A stretch of DNA of 64,000 nt from Breviolum minutum Mf 1.05b.01 (Eukaryota > Sar > Dinophyceae > Suessiales > Symbiodiniaceae): the NCBI GenBank assembly GCA_000507305.1, contig DF239252.1, forward strand, positions 184,622 through 248,621, written 5' to 3'. The notes beneath the pieces were generated by a model. The model ran no database searches and was not told the origin of the DNA. It worked only from the letters and a program-made list of their open reading frames with translations. This document shows positions 46,140 to 55,771 of this stretch, piece after piece. Position 1 is the stretch's first letter. Each line of letters begins with the position of its first letter. The translations under genes and the position numbers were made by a program.

Positions 46140-46164
46140 CCAATTATTCATAAGTTCATAAGTA

Positions 46165-46254
46165 TTACCCTCCCTGAAACTAACACAGCACCTGAAAATG
46201 GATGGTTGGAATACTCATTTCTGTTTGGGGCCCGGCCTATTTTCAGGGAGTGTA
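46165..46254. mobile_element. MITE, family B, right end truncated
   Basis: TTACCCTCCCTGAAACTAACAC at the left and TATTTTCAGGGAG at the right. The usual inner GTTAGTTT box of the right arm is missing. Confidence 0.65.
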
Positions 46255-46487
46255 TCATACACCACCAGGGATGTAGAGGATGGAATGGTTGCTTTAAAAC
46301 AACTCGGATGGCGAACTTTGGTTTTCCTTTGTCGACGTGACATGAAGAGTACACATCTGTCTGGACTTTCAGGAATTTTCTCCCGGCGGTGTTCCACAGA
46401 ATTTTTGCATCACTGGACGTGCCAACTTGGGGTTGCAAATGGTTTTAGCAAAATCACAATAATTTTGGCAAACATAAACTAAGAGAC

Positions 46488-46614
46488 TGCTGATGGTTCA
46501 GAAATCTTGCACCACCTGGAATGCATAAACCTTGCAAATAATGGGATAAACATGGATAAACTACCAACTCTCAACTGGTGAACGCCGGATTTCTTCCGAC
46601 CATCAACAGTAAGT
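46488..46614. repeat. Family M inverted repeat
   Basis: ACTGCTGATGGTTCAGAAATC at the left; CGGATTTCTTCCGACCATCAACAGT at the right; GTTTATCC-type interior shared with 33530 and 33814. Confidence 0.75.
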
Positions 46615-46626
46615 CAAGGGCCATGG

Positions 46627-46812
46627 ATGGGATTGTTTGGGTGGCCCAATCCCCAAAAGGCAAAAAAAAAATTGGGGTGTGACCAAAAATTCAGGAGTCG
46701 CGTCGGGACTCGGGTTGCTGGCGGTGAAATTGTTGAGGTCTCGGAGGGTCAAGTACTATCTGGGGCCGGGAACGAGCAGCTAAGGATTCGGTGGATTTTT
46801 GTGGCGATTTAA
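46627..46812 (+). CDS. Unrecognised open frame, 61 codons
   Basis: Contains KFRSRVGTRVAGGEIVEVSE and QVLSGAGNEQLRIRW. It lies between the family-M element at 46488-46614 and the family-D element at 46830-46966. This is the same exon-between-elements pattern as in the MPP gene. Confidence 0.3.
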   Translation: MGLFGWPNPQKAKKKLGCDQKFRSRVGTRVAGGEIVEVSEGQVLSGAGNEQLRIRWIFVAI

Positions 46813-46829
46813 AAACGCAAGTAGGAAAA

Positions 46830-46966
46830 AACCCTCCCCAAGTTTAACATGGTTCACCTAAAAATGATGGAATGTCTCCAAGTTCGGTGAAAATCTCCGG
46901 GCTTCATTCCTTCTTTTCGGGTGCCATTTTTTTTTGTGAAGCATTCCTTAAACTTTGGGAGGGTAT
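46830..46966. mobile_element. MITE, family D, longer copy
   Basis: ACCCTCCCCAAGTTTAACATGG at the left; CATTCCTTAAACTTTGGGAGGGTA at the right. Confidence 0.75.
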
Positions 46967-47249
46967 GCCACGCTGGGACCTTGAAAACCACTCATTCCAT
47001 CGTATTCTGATCATGAAGCGGATAGCAAAACACTGCCCTCCCAAACAGAAGTAGCAGCTTCGACATGATGAAGATATTTAAGAAAAAAACATAATCAAAA
47101 CTCAAAACAAGAAAAACACTTGCTTACATCCCAATAGCATCCCATTATCCCCATCCATAAAGAGTTTATAGAATTACCAACTGCTTAGGAAATTCATTTG
47201 CGATGCCATTGGGGGACTGTGGTTTGGGGGTCTTGAGCTGAATCCGTAG

Positions 47250-47540
47250 GGTTGCATATGTTTAAGAGAAACAGCTGGACCTACGCCACCCTTAGGTGGC
47301 GTTGTTGCTTCACCCAGTGATGCGGTTGTTTCATCGTCGGGGCTTCACCGCGTTCAGGATCCAGAGAGCGTTTTGGTGCGTTTTTTTGGTGTCCAACGGC
47401 CCAGGCAAGGGGTGAAACAGTTGGAGATGTGCTATACCAAAAGATCCGTAAATTTCCAGATGTCGTTCACAATTTTGGAGTGTGTCGAACAAGTCTGTCC
47501 CCCAGATTTTGAAGTAAAGACATGTAAAGACCACTAGAAC
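47250..47540 (+). CDS. Unrecognised open frame, about 96 codons, no ATG needed
   Basis: Open from the TAG at 47247-47249 to a TAG near 47540. It contains PPLGGVVASPSDAVVSSSG and LRFFGV-like text, then CVEQVCPPDFEVKTCKDH. Codon usage looks coding. It would be an internal exon. The 92-codon minus frame over the same bases is a rival. Confidence 0.35.
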
Positions 47541-47692
47541 GAAGAGAAAAGTTTCTTGAAATTGTTTGGTATTCATTTCTGGATTTGGGATTTGGGGCCT
47601 CTCTCCCAAATCTTGAGCAAGTTTTCGAGAACATGTTCCCGAGTTTCTTTATTCGAACGAAAAAGTCTTGGGCTGAAAATGGTCTGCCGTGA

Positions 47693-47986
47693 CCCAAGAT
47701 TCCTGTGGACCGACCTGAACGAGCAACCCGAATCAATCACTTTAAAATGGTGAAAATTGTCATGTCAGAAATCAATGGATTTGGATGTCCGGACATCGAT
47801 TTTTCTCTTTTGCAAAAATATTGTTTTTCAATCACCACCTTTGCCATGGACTGCAAAGTTTTCGCTGTACAAAAAGGCTGGAATTCGGAAATGGCGAAAG
47901 TGCGGGTGACCGAGATTTTGGAAGCCAAAAAACTCCAAAGTACAGGTTTTTTGCTTCTGCGACCTGTGTTTCCAACCTCTTTCTAA
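47693..47986 (+). CDS. Unrecognised open frame, about 97 codons
   Basis: Reads PKIPVDRPERATRINHF at the start, then MSEINGFGCPDIDFSLLQKY and MAKVRVTEILEAKKLQ, with a TAA at the end. One of the more protein-like frames in the right half. No family recognised. Confidence 0.4.
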   Translation, partial: PKIPVDRPERATRINHFKMVKIVMSEINGFGCPDIDFSLLQKYCFSITTFAMDCKVFAVQKGWNSEMAKVRVTEILEAKKLQSTGFLLLRPVFPTSF

Positions 47987-48063
47987 GCCAGGAAAAATCA
48001 ATGGTTATGCTCCCAAACACTCCCATATACAGGAGAAGAAAAAAAGCGATGATGCTTGACTCA

Positions 48064-48182
48064 AATCATGGATGCACCCTGGAAGTCCAAGACCAAACAA
48101 AGAATGGTCTTTAGGATGATTCATATGAAGGATTCCCTACTACCAATGGGCAAAGTTTGGTCTTTGGACTCCCTAGGGATGT
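48064..48182. mobile_element. MITE, family G
   Basis: CACCCTGGAAGTCCAAGACCAAAC at the left; GTTTGGTCTTTGGACTCCCTAGGG at the right; AGAATGGTCTTTAGGATGATTC in the centre. Confidence 0.8.
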
Positions 48183-48568
48183 ATATAAGTGGCAAGGTTT
48201 TTTTTTTTTGCTCGTTGATTGGCCTTCACATGTCGCAAAAAGGTGAACTTTCACCACGGAGCTTAGCTTTCCGCAACGATGCCGCTGACCCAAGCAACGC
48301 TACTGGCTCCTCAGGGCTGCGGGACCCGTGACGTGAAACGTCGAAACGACAAGTGACCCACCAAATAAACCCCACAGGTGGTAGAAAAAAAACCCAAAGG
48401 TGGTGTTCTGAGATCTTATTTTCTGAACAGCAATTTGGAAGGATTCCGAACTTAAAAAACATCATCACAATTAATCCAAGATCTCACCGATGTTTGTACA
48501 CCCTGTTAATTGATAAGGTTGCAAAAAAATACACACATACAAAAGGTATGCAACTCAAATCTGAACCA

Positions 48569-48668
48569 TTACCCTCCAGGGAATTAACATATCCTACCTT
48601 GGGAAAAAGAAAATCATCTTCAAAAGTGCCGGCTGGGAGGGGATATGTTTGTTCGCAGTTCGGGTGAG
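48569..48668. mobile_element. MITE, family E
   Basis: TTACCCTCCAGGGAATTAACATATCC at the left; GGGATATGTTTGTTCGCAGTTCGGG at the right; AAATCATCTTCAAAAGTGCC inside. Confidence 0.75.
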
Positions 48669-48722
48669 TTATCACTCAACAGAATCTGAGAGTCAACAAC
48701 AAACACCTGGGTTTGTTGACCT

Positions 48723-48828
48723 TACACCCTGGAAGATTAACATGGACCATAATCATGGAGGTTTGGAAGATCATTTTCCTTTCTAAATGGGTGATTTGTA
48801 GGTTCCATGTTAATCTTCCAGGGTGTAA
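48723..48828. mobile_element. MITE, family F (TTACACCCTGGAAGATTAACATGG)
   Basis: TTACACCCTGGAAGATTAACATGGA at the left and its exact reverse complement TCCATGTTAATCTTCCAGGGTGTAA at the right: 25-bp perfect TIRs. Probably a recent insertion or one under strong pairing constraint. Confidence 0.92.
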
Positions 48829-49010
48829 ATTTTGCTAGGTTTTCTTATCACAAAGTCACCAGGAATCCCCAGGTTCGAACTTTTGGGAGGTCCGTAGTCT
48901 TGAGGTCAGCTAAGACTGGGAGTTTTGATGTTTTTGGTTGGCTCAAGTTTTCCACCTCAACACTCGATCTAGACGACATGGTGATCCGACAGCATCCGCA
49001 TCAGCCATGA
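48807..49010 (+). CDS. Unrecognised open frame, 67 codons
   Basis: Contains NPQVRTFGRSVVLRSAKTGS and FSTSTLDLDDMVIRQ. It starts inside the right end of the family-F element and stops at a family-L element. An exon could lie between them at about 48845-49005. Confidence 0.3.
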   Translation: MLIFQGVNFARFSYHKVTRNPQVRTFGRSVVLRSAKTGSFDVFGWLKFSTSTLDLDDMVIRQHPHQP

Positions 49011-49105
49011 CGGATCCATGGGATTGGTATATTTACCTACATGAATGGTTGATTTTTGTGGTGAATACAGGTAAATATACATCAGGAACATGGATCCGTC
49101 ATGGG
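49007..49105. repeat. Family L inverted repeat, best copy
   Basis: CATGACGGATCCATGGGATTGG at the left and GGAACATGGATCCGTCATG at the right; TATATTTACCTAC / CAGGTAAATATAC inside. Confidence 0.85.
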
Positions 49106-49743
49106 TAAAATTGCAACCACTAACAAAAAACACTGGATCTTACCTTTCTGCCGCCAAAAAATGTTCATCCAAAAACCAACCTCACAAGTATCCGATAGCA
49201 GAAACTGTCAAGGGAAATTCCAGGGACCCCTTCCTGCACGTGGGACCCCCATTGCACATACTCCTCCCATAAGAATCCCTTGGTTCGTATGGGAATGGTA
49301 TGGGTCCCGCGGCGGGAAGGGGCCCTGGGGTCCCATGTGCTTGCCGGTCCCTGCAGAAATCCCTAACAAGGAAAGTTCCTTAGTAATCTTAGATGTATCT
49401 ATGATATTTCACCGACCCCATGATTTCCAGAAATCAGATCGAATCTCAAAAAGATTCCCCTACCCAAACACGCAAATTTGGTATATGTCCTCACATGTTT
49501 TTGCGAAGACTCTCAACTACCAACTTGGAGGTAAAGTACAAAGATCGTACATTGAGTGTCAGCTTCAGTGAAGTCTTTACGGGGGTGAAATCCATCCCCT
49601 ACGTCAAACCAAAAATCAGAACTCATCCCAAAAAAGGAACCGCTGGCAGCATGAGGGTTTCGGAGCCACAAAAAATTACCACGGCTTTCATTTATAGGAA
49701 TCTAAAGGATTCCACCCCCCCAAATGCCACTTTTCCCCCCTAA
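49101..49743 (+). CDS. Two overlapping open frames, 156 and 107 codons
   Basis: The first frame (49101-49571) covers a family-Q repeat half, which lowers its weight. The second (49420-49743) contains NLEVKYKDRTLSVSFSEVF and VKPKIRTHPKKGTAGSMRVS and is the better candidate. It is followed by the family-H element at 49803. No family recognised. Confidence 0.3.
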
Positions 49744-49802
49744 CTTCAAGGAATGTAAGATTTTTTGGGGACCAATTAGGTGATGTTTATAAGAATTCCA
49801 TA

Positions 49803-49910
49803 TATGGATGTTTCCGAAAATAGTGGCACCCCCAAATCATCCATTTTAACAGGGTTTTCCATTATAAACCATCCATTTTGGGATACCCCTAATTTTGGAA
49901 ACACCCATAT
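49803..49910. mobile_element. MITE, family H, best copy
   Basis: ATGGATGTTTCCGAAAATAG at the left; AATTTTGGAAACACCCAT at the right. Flanked by GAATTCCATAT and ATAATTCC, so a TA target is possible. Confidence 0.88.
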
Positions 49911-50005
49911 AATTCCTCAAGGTTGGCTGTTTTATTTAAACTCTGGAATTTTTGTTCCCAGGTTGGCATTGGGTCCCAGAAAATCCCCAACGACTTCCCA
50001 CAAAA

Positions 50006-50140
50006 AGTAGGGTTCTCCAAGCCGCTCGGTCATCGGGTCATCGTCCATCTCGATGAAATCATCTGCTTCCATGTCACCAGAAGGTGACGAAGTGGTGGCT
50101 TCACTAAGGCCCTGCGAATCATGGGACGGTTCGGCGGTTC
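50006..50140 (-). CDS. Possible acidic exon, about 43 codons
   Basis: The minus frame reads GLSEATTSSPSGDMEADDFI then EMDDDPMTERLGEPY. The opposite strand is also open (Ser-rich), so the strand is not certain. Confidence 0.3.
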
Positions 50141-50277
50141 AAAGTTCAAACTTCTGATTTTTTATTTCTGGGTCCAATGCGAATCTAATTATTTGTTTTA
50201 AAAAGGAAACTTAAGAAAAGCTTTGAGGGAAGAAAGGTTGGATTTGGATGTTGTTTGGTATATAGATTTTTTGGGAT

Positions 50278-50381
50278 AGCCTCTGGTAAACTAACATAGC
50301 AATGGAATATCCCCATTGTTAATAGGAGATACATCTTCAAAGGGTCCATTTTCCATTGCTATGTTAGTTTACCGGAGTGTA
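50278..50381. mobile_element. MITE, family C
   Basis: CTCTGGTAAACTAACATAGCAATGG at the left; CCATTGCTATGTTAGTTTACCGGAG at the right; TAATAGGAGATACATCTTCAAA core. Confidence 0.9.
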
Positions 50382-50503
50382 AAGCATGTTCTTCGACATT
50401 GGAACTCTGAGAGACGCCATGATGACTCCGAAACGAGCTGAAAAAGACTGAGCTTACAAACTACCTGTTCTAATTGTACAAACTTCGGGAAAACCCCTCT
50501 ACT

Positions 50504-50617
50504 TGGATGTCTCAGGAAGCTAGTAAATAGTTAATAGATTGGTTATAGCCTACTTATACAAATGAGATATATTAGGGCTATAACCCACTTCCTAACCTTT
50601 TACTGACTTCCAGGGAC
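50504..50617. repeat. Family P inverted repeat
   Basis: TTGGATGTCTCAGGAAGCTAGTAA at the left; TTTTACTGACTTCCAGGGACATCC at the right; GGTTATAGCC / GGCTATAACC inside. Confidence 0.65.
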
Positions 50618-51102
50618 ATCCTAGTAGTCTAAAGCTTGGATAATAAACGATCTTCCAAGGTCAAAGAAAGAGTTCTGAAACTACCCTTGCAACTTTCGAA
50701 ATATTTTCTTCGCCGCTTTTTGATCATTAAAAAATAAACCCAAGTCTTATCCCCAACAGCTTGGGTAACAATGCAAGCAAAGACAATCTGCGGACACGTC
50801 TATGTTGCCATCTTGGGGAAAAATCCACAGCACCCTTCCATTTTGGAGTTGTAACATTTTCGTGTCTCAAATGACTCAGCTTCCAGGCGAAGGGCTTGCC
50901 ATGGAAAAAGGAAAGGGCTCAAATTTCTCGAGCTTTGGGGGAAATTGGATCTTCCACTTTCAAAGCCAGGGGAAAAAAAAACGGCCTCCTTACTGGTTGT
51001 TTCATAAGCATCCTGAAATTTCATGGTTGATGAAATGATCCCCACATAACACCAGGTAGGAATTTTCATCCCATTTATTAAAACCCCAAAACAACCAACC
51101 CG

Positions 51103-51295
51103 GGGCCCCGTTGTTTTCAGGAAGCTCAACTGGATCTTCCACTTGAAGCCACACCCCGAGAACCCGTCCTCCAGGTCGTCTTCTTCTTTGATGGAATCTC
51201 CGGAGCGTCCCCGACGATATCGCAGGGCTTTAGCTTTACCCTTGGCAGCAGGCACACTTGCCTCACGCGATATGCCAGGAAAAAGAAGGTCTTTT
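51103..51295 (-). CDS. Possible exon, 55-64 codons
   Basis: Reads VPAAKGKAKALRYRRGRSGD, then SIKEEDDLEDGFSGCGFKWK. Lies just left of the family-B element at 51328-51441. A basic patch followed by an acidic one; no family recognised. Confidence 0.35.
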
Positions 51296-51327
51296 TTTAA
51301 GCCAACTTGGCAGCCTGCTCACAAGCT

Positions 51328-51441
51328 ACCCTCCCTAAAACTACGTATAACTAACAAAACCCCTAAAAATGGTGGTGTCCAATAGGAATCTCCTTTTCCA
51401 CGGGTCTATTTTCAGGGGCGAGCTGTTAGTTTCAGGAAAGG
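51328..51441. mobile_element. MITE, family B
   Basis: TACCCTCCCTAAAACTAC, then ATAACTAAC, at the left; GCTGTTAGTTTCAGGAAAGGTA at the right; CCCCTAAAAATGG / CTATTTTCAGGGG inside. Confidence 0.8.
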
Positions 51442-52060
51442 TATTTGGAAGCCTTCAGGGAGTTGTCTGGATTTTGTTGCTTGTTTCATCCTATCTTTCT
51501 TCGCCATCTGGAGAGTGCGCAAGGTCGATTTTCCACCCAAACAATAGAATTGTTGGACTTTAGGAATAAATTCTCCATCCCTAAGAATTCTGACCCCTCA
51601 AAAATGGCGGTTTAGGACCCTGAACCCAGGTCCAAACCCCTTCCATTGGAGGGTCCAAAGATTCTTTGGGGATGGACTTTTTCAGCAAGTCAACAAAAAA
51701 TGCCGAGATTCCTGACTAAGAACCACTCTATATAAATCCTCCAAATACCTTTTTTGAGAACTTGCCTCAGGTGCATTTGGTTTTTTTGGGGGGGTGCAAA
51801 TATATCTTAGGACTTTTTATACATAAAGAAACTATGCGGAGGATTTTGGATGTCTCAGCATAAGCTCTATCAATTTACCAAGCCAGATTAGACTCAATGT
51901 TGCAGCTTCGTTTTACCCGATCTCCCTTACTAAATTCTTGTTCCCAGCAAAAAAGAATAGCTTCAAGTAGCTAGGCTAGCTAGAATATTCGAAAATGATG
52001 TCAAGTCCAACTACTTGACGGTCCTTCTTGGGGGGGAAGGACATTCACAGTCATTGTGTG

Positions 52061-52163
52061 GGGTGTTTCTTTAAATGGTGGTACCCCCAAAACACCCCAA
52101 AATGATCATTTTTTGTCGGAAAACCAATGGTTGTTGGGTACCACCATTTTAGGAAACCCACAT
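52061..52163. mobile_element. Family H-like MITE with a different interior
   Basis: GGGTGTTTCTTTAAATGGTGGTACC at the left; GGTACCACCATTTTAGGAAACCCAC at the right. The interior is not that of other family-H copies. Confidence 0.7.
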
Positions 52164-52169
52164 ATATTA

Positions 52170-52415
52170 CCAACCCAAGCAATGCACTATCGAGGGCAAA
52201 TCCCTCAAAACTACCATGGATTTGGATTCTTTGATCCCCCCCAAAAAAATGAAAAGTTCAATGCAAATCACTCGTCCCCCAAAATGTCTTGCCTTCTGCA
52301 CCACGTTGAAAGCAACCTCCTTTTTGATCGAACAGGCCGGAGCCAGCGATTAAGGTCTAAGCCTCAAGCCCTCTACCAACAAAATTCTGCCACGAGTGGT
52401 TTGCCACACTACTGA
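52170..52415 (+). CDS. Unrecognised open frame, right of the family-H-like element
   Basis: Contains MSCLLHHVESNLLFDRTGRS and QRLRSKPQALYQQNSATSG. The opposite strand is closed by several stops. Start unknown. Confidence 0.3.
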   Translation, partial: PTQAMHYRGQIPQNYHGFGFFDPPQKNEKFNANHSSPKMSCLLHHVESNLLFDRTGRSQRLRSKPQALYQQNSATSGLPHY

Positions 52416-52493
52416 AATCTCAGCCTCCTTTGAAATGGGTAATGCTCTTCCCAAAAAACCCTGGCAGAGAGGTAGACCACTACAATGGGGTTC

Positions 52494-52947
52494 CTAGCTA
52501 TGAAGACGTGAATGGATGAACCTAAACTCTTGAGCTTGAATCACACAATCAGCCAAAACATTCTTGATTTGAGTAGGAACCCCATTGGTGATGGCTAAAC
52601 GCAATGTTTCCCCCAAGGTGTGGAGTTGCTCGAGTGATTGAGGTTTCTCAACAAACTGAGCAATGGATCTAAACGAGTGTGATCGCACCCGAACTGCATC
52701 CCAAGGAAAATCAATCTGATTGACCGAACGGTTGAGGTAGCAACTCAAAAGTGCTTTCCTAGCGCCTACAACCAAAATCTTCAACGACACAAAACTGGGG
52801 CGATCACCACAAATCTCAAAAATCTGTTGAATGCATGAACAAACAGTCTCAAGCTGCTCAAATGACAAAATGCCGGACATTGCGAGATGCTTGAGGAATG
52901 TAGCCACTTGGAATGTGCGTTCCACCAAATCCGGATCCTGACGAGAC
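52494..52947 (-). CDS. Unrecognised exon-like frame, 144 codons or more
   Basis: The frame opens after TTACAG and reads DLVERTFQVATFLKHLAMSG, SFEQLETVCSCIQQIFEICG and LKILVVGARKALLSCYLNRS. It looks like a globular helical protein of normal composition. No domain recognised. It belongs to the MITE-free island with the 217-codon frame upstream on the same strand; the two may be exons of one gene. The stop TAG follows HSRLHS, unless a donor precedes it. Confidence 0.5.
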
Positions 52948-53826
52948 TGTAACCTGCTGACGTGTAAGGTGACTTAAGGCACTAAGGTCAGAGCTGTTTC
53001 TGAGAACAAGTTGTAGTCACGCTCAATTGCAGGATTGTCAGCCTAACCACGAACCGGTTGGATATCCAAACTTAAGGTCTTTACGGAGCCAACCGCAAAT
53101 GAAAATTAGAACCAAGGCACGGCTAAGGTCATGACTGCGGTTCACAAAAGGTTTTTTTTTCTTCTCAGGTCAGAACCAGTGCGTTCGGTACCTAGGTGTT
53201 TAGAGGTTGGAAAAGTCCTGTGACGCACCAAGTACTAAGCCATTCTGAGCAAAGTATTGTGTTGTTGCAATTATATGCTGAAGCAATCCACGGAAAACTA
53301 CTTAAGTGAGGTCTTGACAGGTGTTGCTGACACCTAAGATGCATGGCTGATTGGCATTGAGTGCATGTTCGCTGCACTTGGATGCAAGCGTGCAAAGATA
53401 CATACCTTCTGGGTATCAACTCTGCTGAGACCAGTACTGCGGATGGTACTCCAGGCTCCTGGAGTGAGTTTGGAACAGCGGTCAGAAACAGCGGTTTCAA
53501 CTGGGTGCAAGCGAGCAAATCTCTGACTGAACTGCAAATGCAAGCGTGCTCTTAACTCCAACCAGTGTTGAGTGCAAGCGTGACCCTTCAACTTGTACCA
53601 GCGTGGTTACAAAGTTAGATAAGTCAGTCAAATCTGCATGCGTGCTAAGGTAGGAGACTCATGTCAAACAAGTTTTGCAAGCGTGCATATGAGCATGCGT
53701 GCCATGATGCATGCGTGCATCAATTTTTCGTCCATCCTTGGGCAATGCTGGGCTCATTCGGCCGGTATATGCACATTCGACGGACTATTCCAAGTCCAAT
53801 TACAGTTCACCATAGTGAAGCTAAGG
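52929..53826. other. GC-richer spacer with recurrent GCAAGCGTGC words
   Basis: Between the two long minus frames. TGCAAGCGTG, GCATGCGTGC and close variants occur about eight times between 53370 and 53720. The octamer CTAAGGTC recurs at 52982, 53123 and 53820, with CTTAAGGTC at 53068. No MITE of any family was seen here. Confidence 0.6.
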
Positions 53827-54480
53827 TCATTTGCGATTGGCTCTCCAAATCCGGTAGTCATTGATGAGAATCTGACCGTATGGTGGTTTGGAATCATCTG
53901 ACCACGATTGAGGACCTAACTTTGGAATCGTCCTGGACATATCCTTCGTCCGAGGCAGCGGGAACTTCTTTTCGATCCAGTCTTGGGGCATCTGCTGAGG
54001 CGACAGCAAAGGTTGGACCGGTGGCATTCCGATAGAATGCAACTGCAACTCCACGTACTTCTGAGATGATTCCACTGTTGGGCCAGCACAGGAACTTGAA
54101 GATGAAGCAGCAACATAGGTCTTGTGGTACTTCACAGGAGCAGGAGCTGGGGAAGGGCTTCGACGTTTGGGTGCTTTCGGCATCTTCTTCACGCCAATCT
54201 TTTTGCCGGTTGCAGTGCGGTTCACTATGTCATGATCTTCCCGCATCATATGAAGCCTTTCCCAAGCCTCCCACATCCTCATCCGTTGGTTAAACCTGTG
54301 CAACCGATTCCTACGCCTCTGGCGTTGGTAGTAGGAGTCGATTCTGTCCTGATCCTCCTGTGCTTGTACCCGTTCTCGGGTAGACCAATCCGGGTCAGTT
54401 TCCATTGCCGCATCGCTAGTGAGTGGTGCATGTCTATGCACCATGCTGAAGAAAAACAGTAAGGCCCAAACGGTAAGCAA
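53827..54480 (-). CDS. Unrecognised 217-codon frame, longest credible ORF in the window
   Basis: The N-terminal part follows a TTCTTCAG and reads MVHRHAPLTSDAAMETDPDW. Then comes an Arg/Gln-rich stretch (YQRQRRRNRLHRFNQRMRMW), a Lys/Pro segment KKMPKAPKRRSPSPAPAPVK, a serine run, and a C-terminal part with DWIEKKFPLPRTKDMSRTI. It looks like a nuclear or RNA/DNA-binding protein or a transposon-encoded protein, by composition only. The ATG at 54478 lies in a hydrophobic lead that may be intron; the second ATG after TTCAG is likelier. Confidence 0.5.
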   Translation of the reverse strand: MLTVWALLFFFSMVHRHAPLTSDAAMETDPDWSTRERVQAQEDQDRIDSYYQRQRRRNRLHRFNQRMRMWEAWERLHMMREDHDIVNRTATGKKIGVKKMPKAPKRRSPSPAPAPVKYHKTYVAASSSSSCAGPTVESSQKYVELQLHSIGMPPVQPLLSPQQMPQDWIEKKFPLPRTKDMSRTIPKLGPQSWSDDSKPPYGQILINDYRIWRANRK

Positions 54481-54898
54481 AAGTGGAACGATATAGATAT
54501 AATTGATAGATCAATATGATTTGTATGTATGTAGTATATACCTTCTTTTTTTTTGCCTTTTTTTTTTAGGGCCTAAACAGCGGTGTGAGAAACAGATAAG
54601 GTTGTTGCCATGCGTGGGAACCAAACGACTCAGCAACCCAGAGTCTCCTGAGAAGGAGTTGCTGCAAGCAAGTCCAAGATCCCTTTTGGCGCCATAAGGG
54701 TATACTTTTCAAGTTCTCTTCTATCCTATATGTTTGAGCTCCCAACTCGCGAGAACAATTTGGCATCAAACTTAACATGTCTCCCTAGCCAACCTACAAG
54801 CCATGACAGTTCAAGACTTCAGAAATGTATCCCGGCTTTCAACTTTCAAACGAAAAATGGAAACCCCTGAAATATGTTTGGGTCCCATTCCCTGGTCA

Positions 54899-55246
54899 TC
54901 AACCACCATTAACAAAAAAAGGTGCTTTCTTTTGGATGATGATAAACCTTTGCTCCAAAAAAAAAGGTGAAACTCGGAAACCCAGCCGTACAAAATGGTG
55001 GCCAAGGACTTCCCCCGTGCATTTGATGATCCCTGTCTTCCAGAAAAACACCCAGGACAGGGTCGCCTCGCGTCTCGCCAGCTCGTCCTTGGCACTCCTG
55101 TAGGGCCGTCCGGCCGGCAAGGTGGGTAGGGGGAAAAACACCAAACACCCCAGGATACCTGGTGATGATACCTGGGGATGCTCGGTAGCTTTCGTTTCTT
55201 GATAATTTTTCTCTTTGAGGATATCTGGGGACCTGAAAATTAACAT
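54899..55246 (-). CDS. Unrecognised open frame, 115 codons
   Basis: Contains KNYQETKATEHPQVSSPGIL and AGRPYRSAKDELARREATLS. It is bounded on the right by the family-B2 element at 55232. Two other frames on this strand are also open, so this is weak. Confidence 0.3.
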   Translation of the reverse strand: MLIFRSPDILKEKNYQETKATEHPQVSSPGILGCLVFFPLPTLPAGRPYRSAKDELARREATLSWVFFWKTGIIKCTGEVLGHHFVRLGFRVSPFFLEQRFIIIQKKAPFFVNGG

Positions 55247-55332
55247 CTCCCCTGAAAAGGAACGATTTTAGAAGGAAATTTCATCTTCCAACCGTCAATT
55301 TTCAGGGGATGTTCGTTAGTTTTCAGGGGTGT
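55232..55332. mobile_element. MITE, family B2
   Basis: GACCTGAAAATTAACATCTCCCCTGAAAA at the left; TTTTCAGGGGATGTTCGTTAGTTTTCAGGGG at the right. Confidence 0.75.
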
Positions 55333-55629
55333 ACGACAAAAAGAGAGAAAACACGAAAAAAACAACCACCGGCCTCATGAAATAAACTGGGGCGATTTTG
55401 AGGATTCTCATGAGGGGGCAATTTCAGTTTTAAGAAAAAAGAGAGAGTTTATTATGCGTATTCCCTTACTTGAAAACTCAAACTGACCACAGGCCGGTCA
55501 TCAACTTGGATTCCATGACACGCAGACACGTAGGTTTCATTAGAAACGAAACCTCTCGGCTTAAGATGTGCTGATCGAAACCGGGGGGCACAGCTCCTTA
55601 GCTCCTTTTTATGACATCATTTTGATACC

Positions 55630-55771
55630 CCTACTTAGAGGTTCAGGATACTTAGTAACTGGATATATGTAGGTTTATAACCCTAGGATTTGGGGACACA
55701 GGACCCACGGAAATAGGGCTTATAACGCTGGTTACTATCCACTTACTAAGTATCCTGAACCTCTAAGTAGC
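55630..55771. repeat. Family P-like inverted repeat with 31-bp perfect ends
   Basis: CTACTTAGAGGTTCAGGATACTTAGTAAC is repeated inverted as GTTACTATCCACTTACTAAG followed by TATCCTGAACCTCTAAGTAG. The first 24 bases pair perfectly. The inner GGTTTATAACCC pairs with GGGCTTATAACG. Confidence 0.85.

Noticed and set aside
49219..49340. G/C-rich segment with GGGACCC-type words as a possible CpG-like promoter
   Set aside because: It matches the family-Q inverted repeat at 15369, so it is better explained as a repeat.
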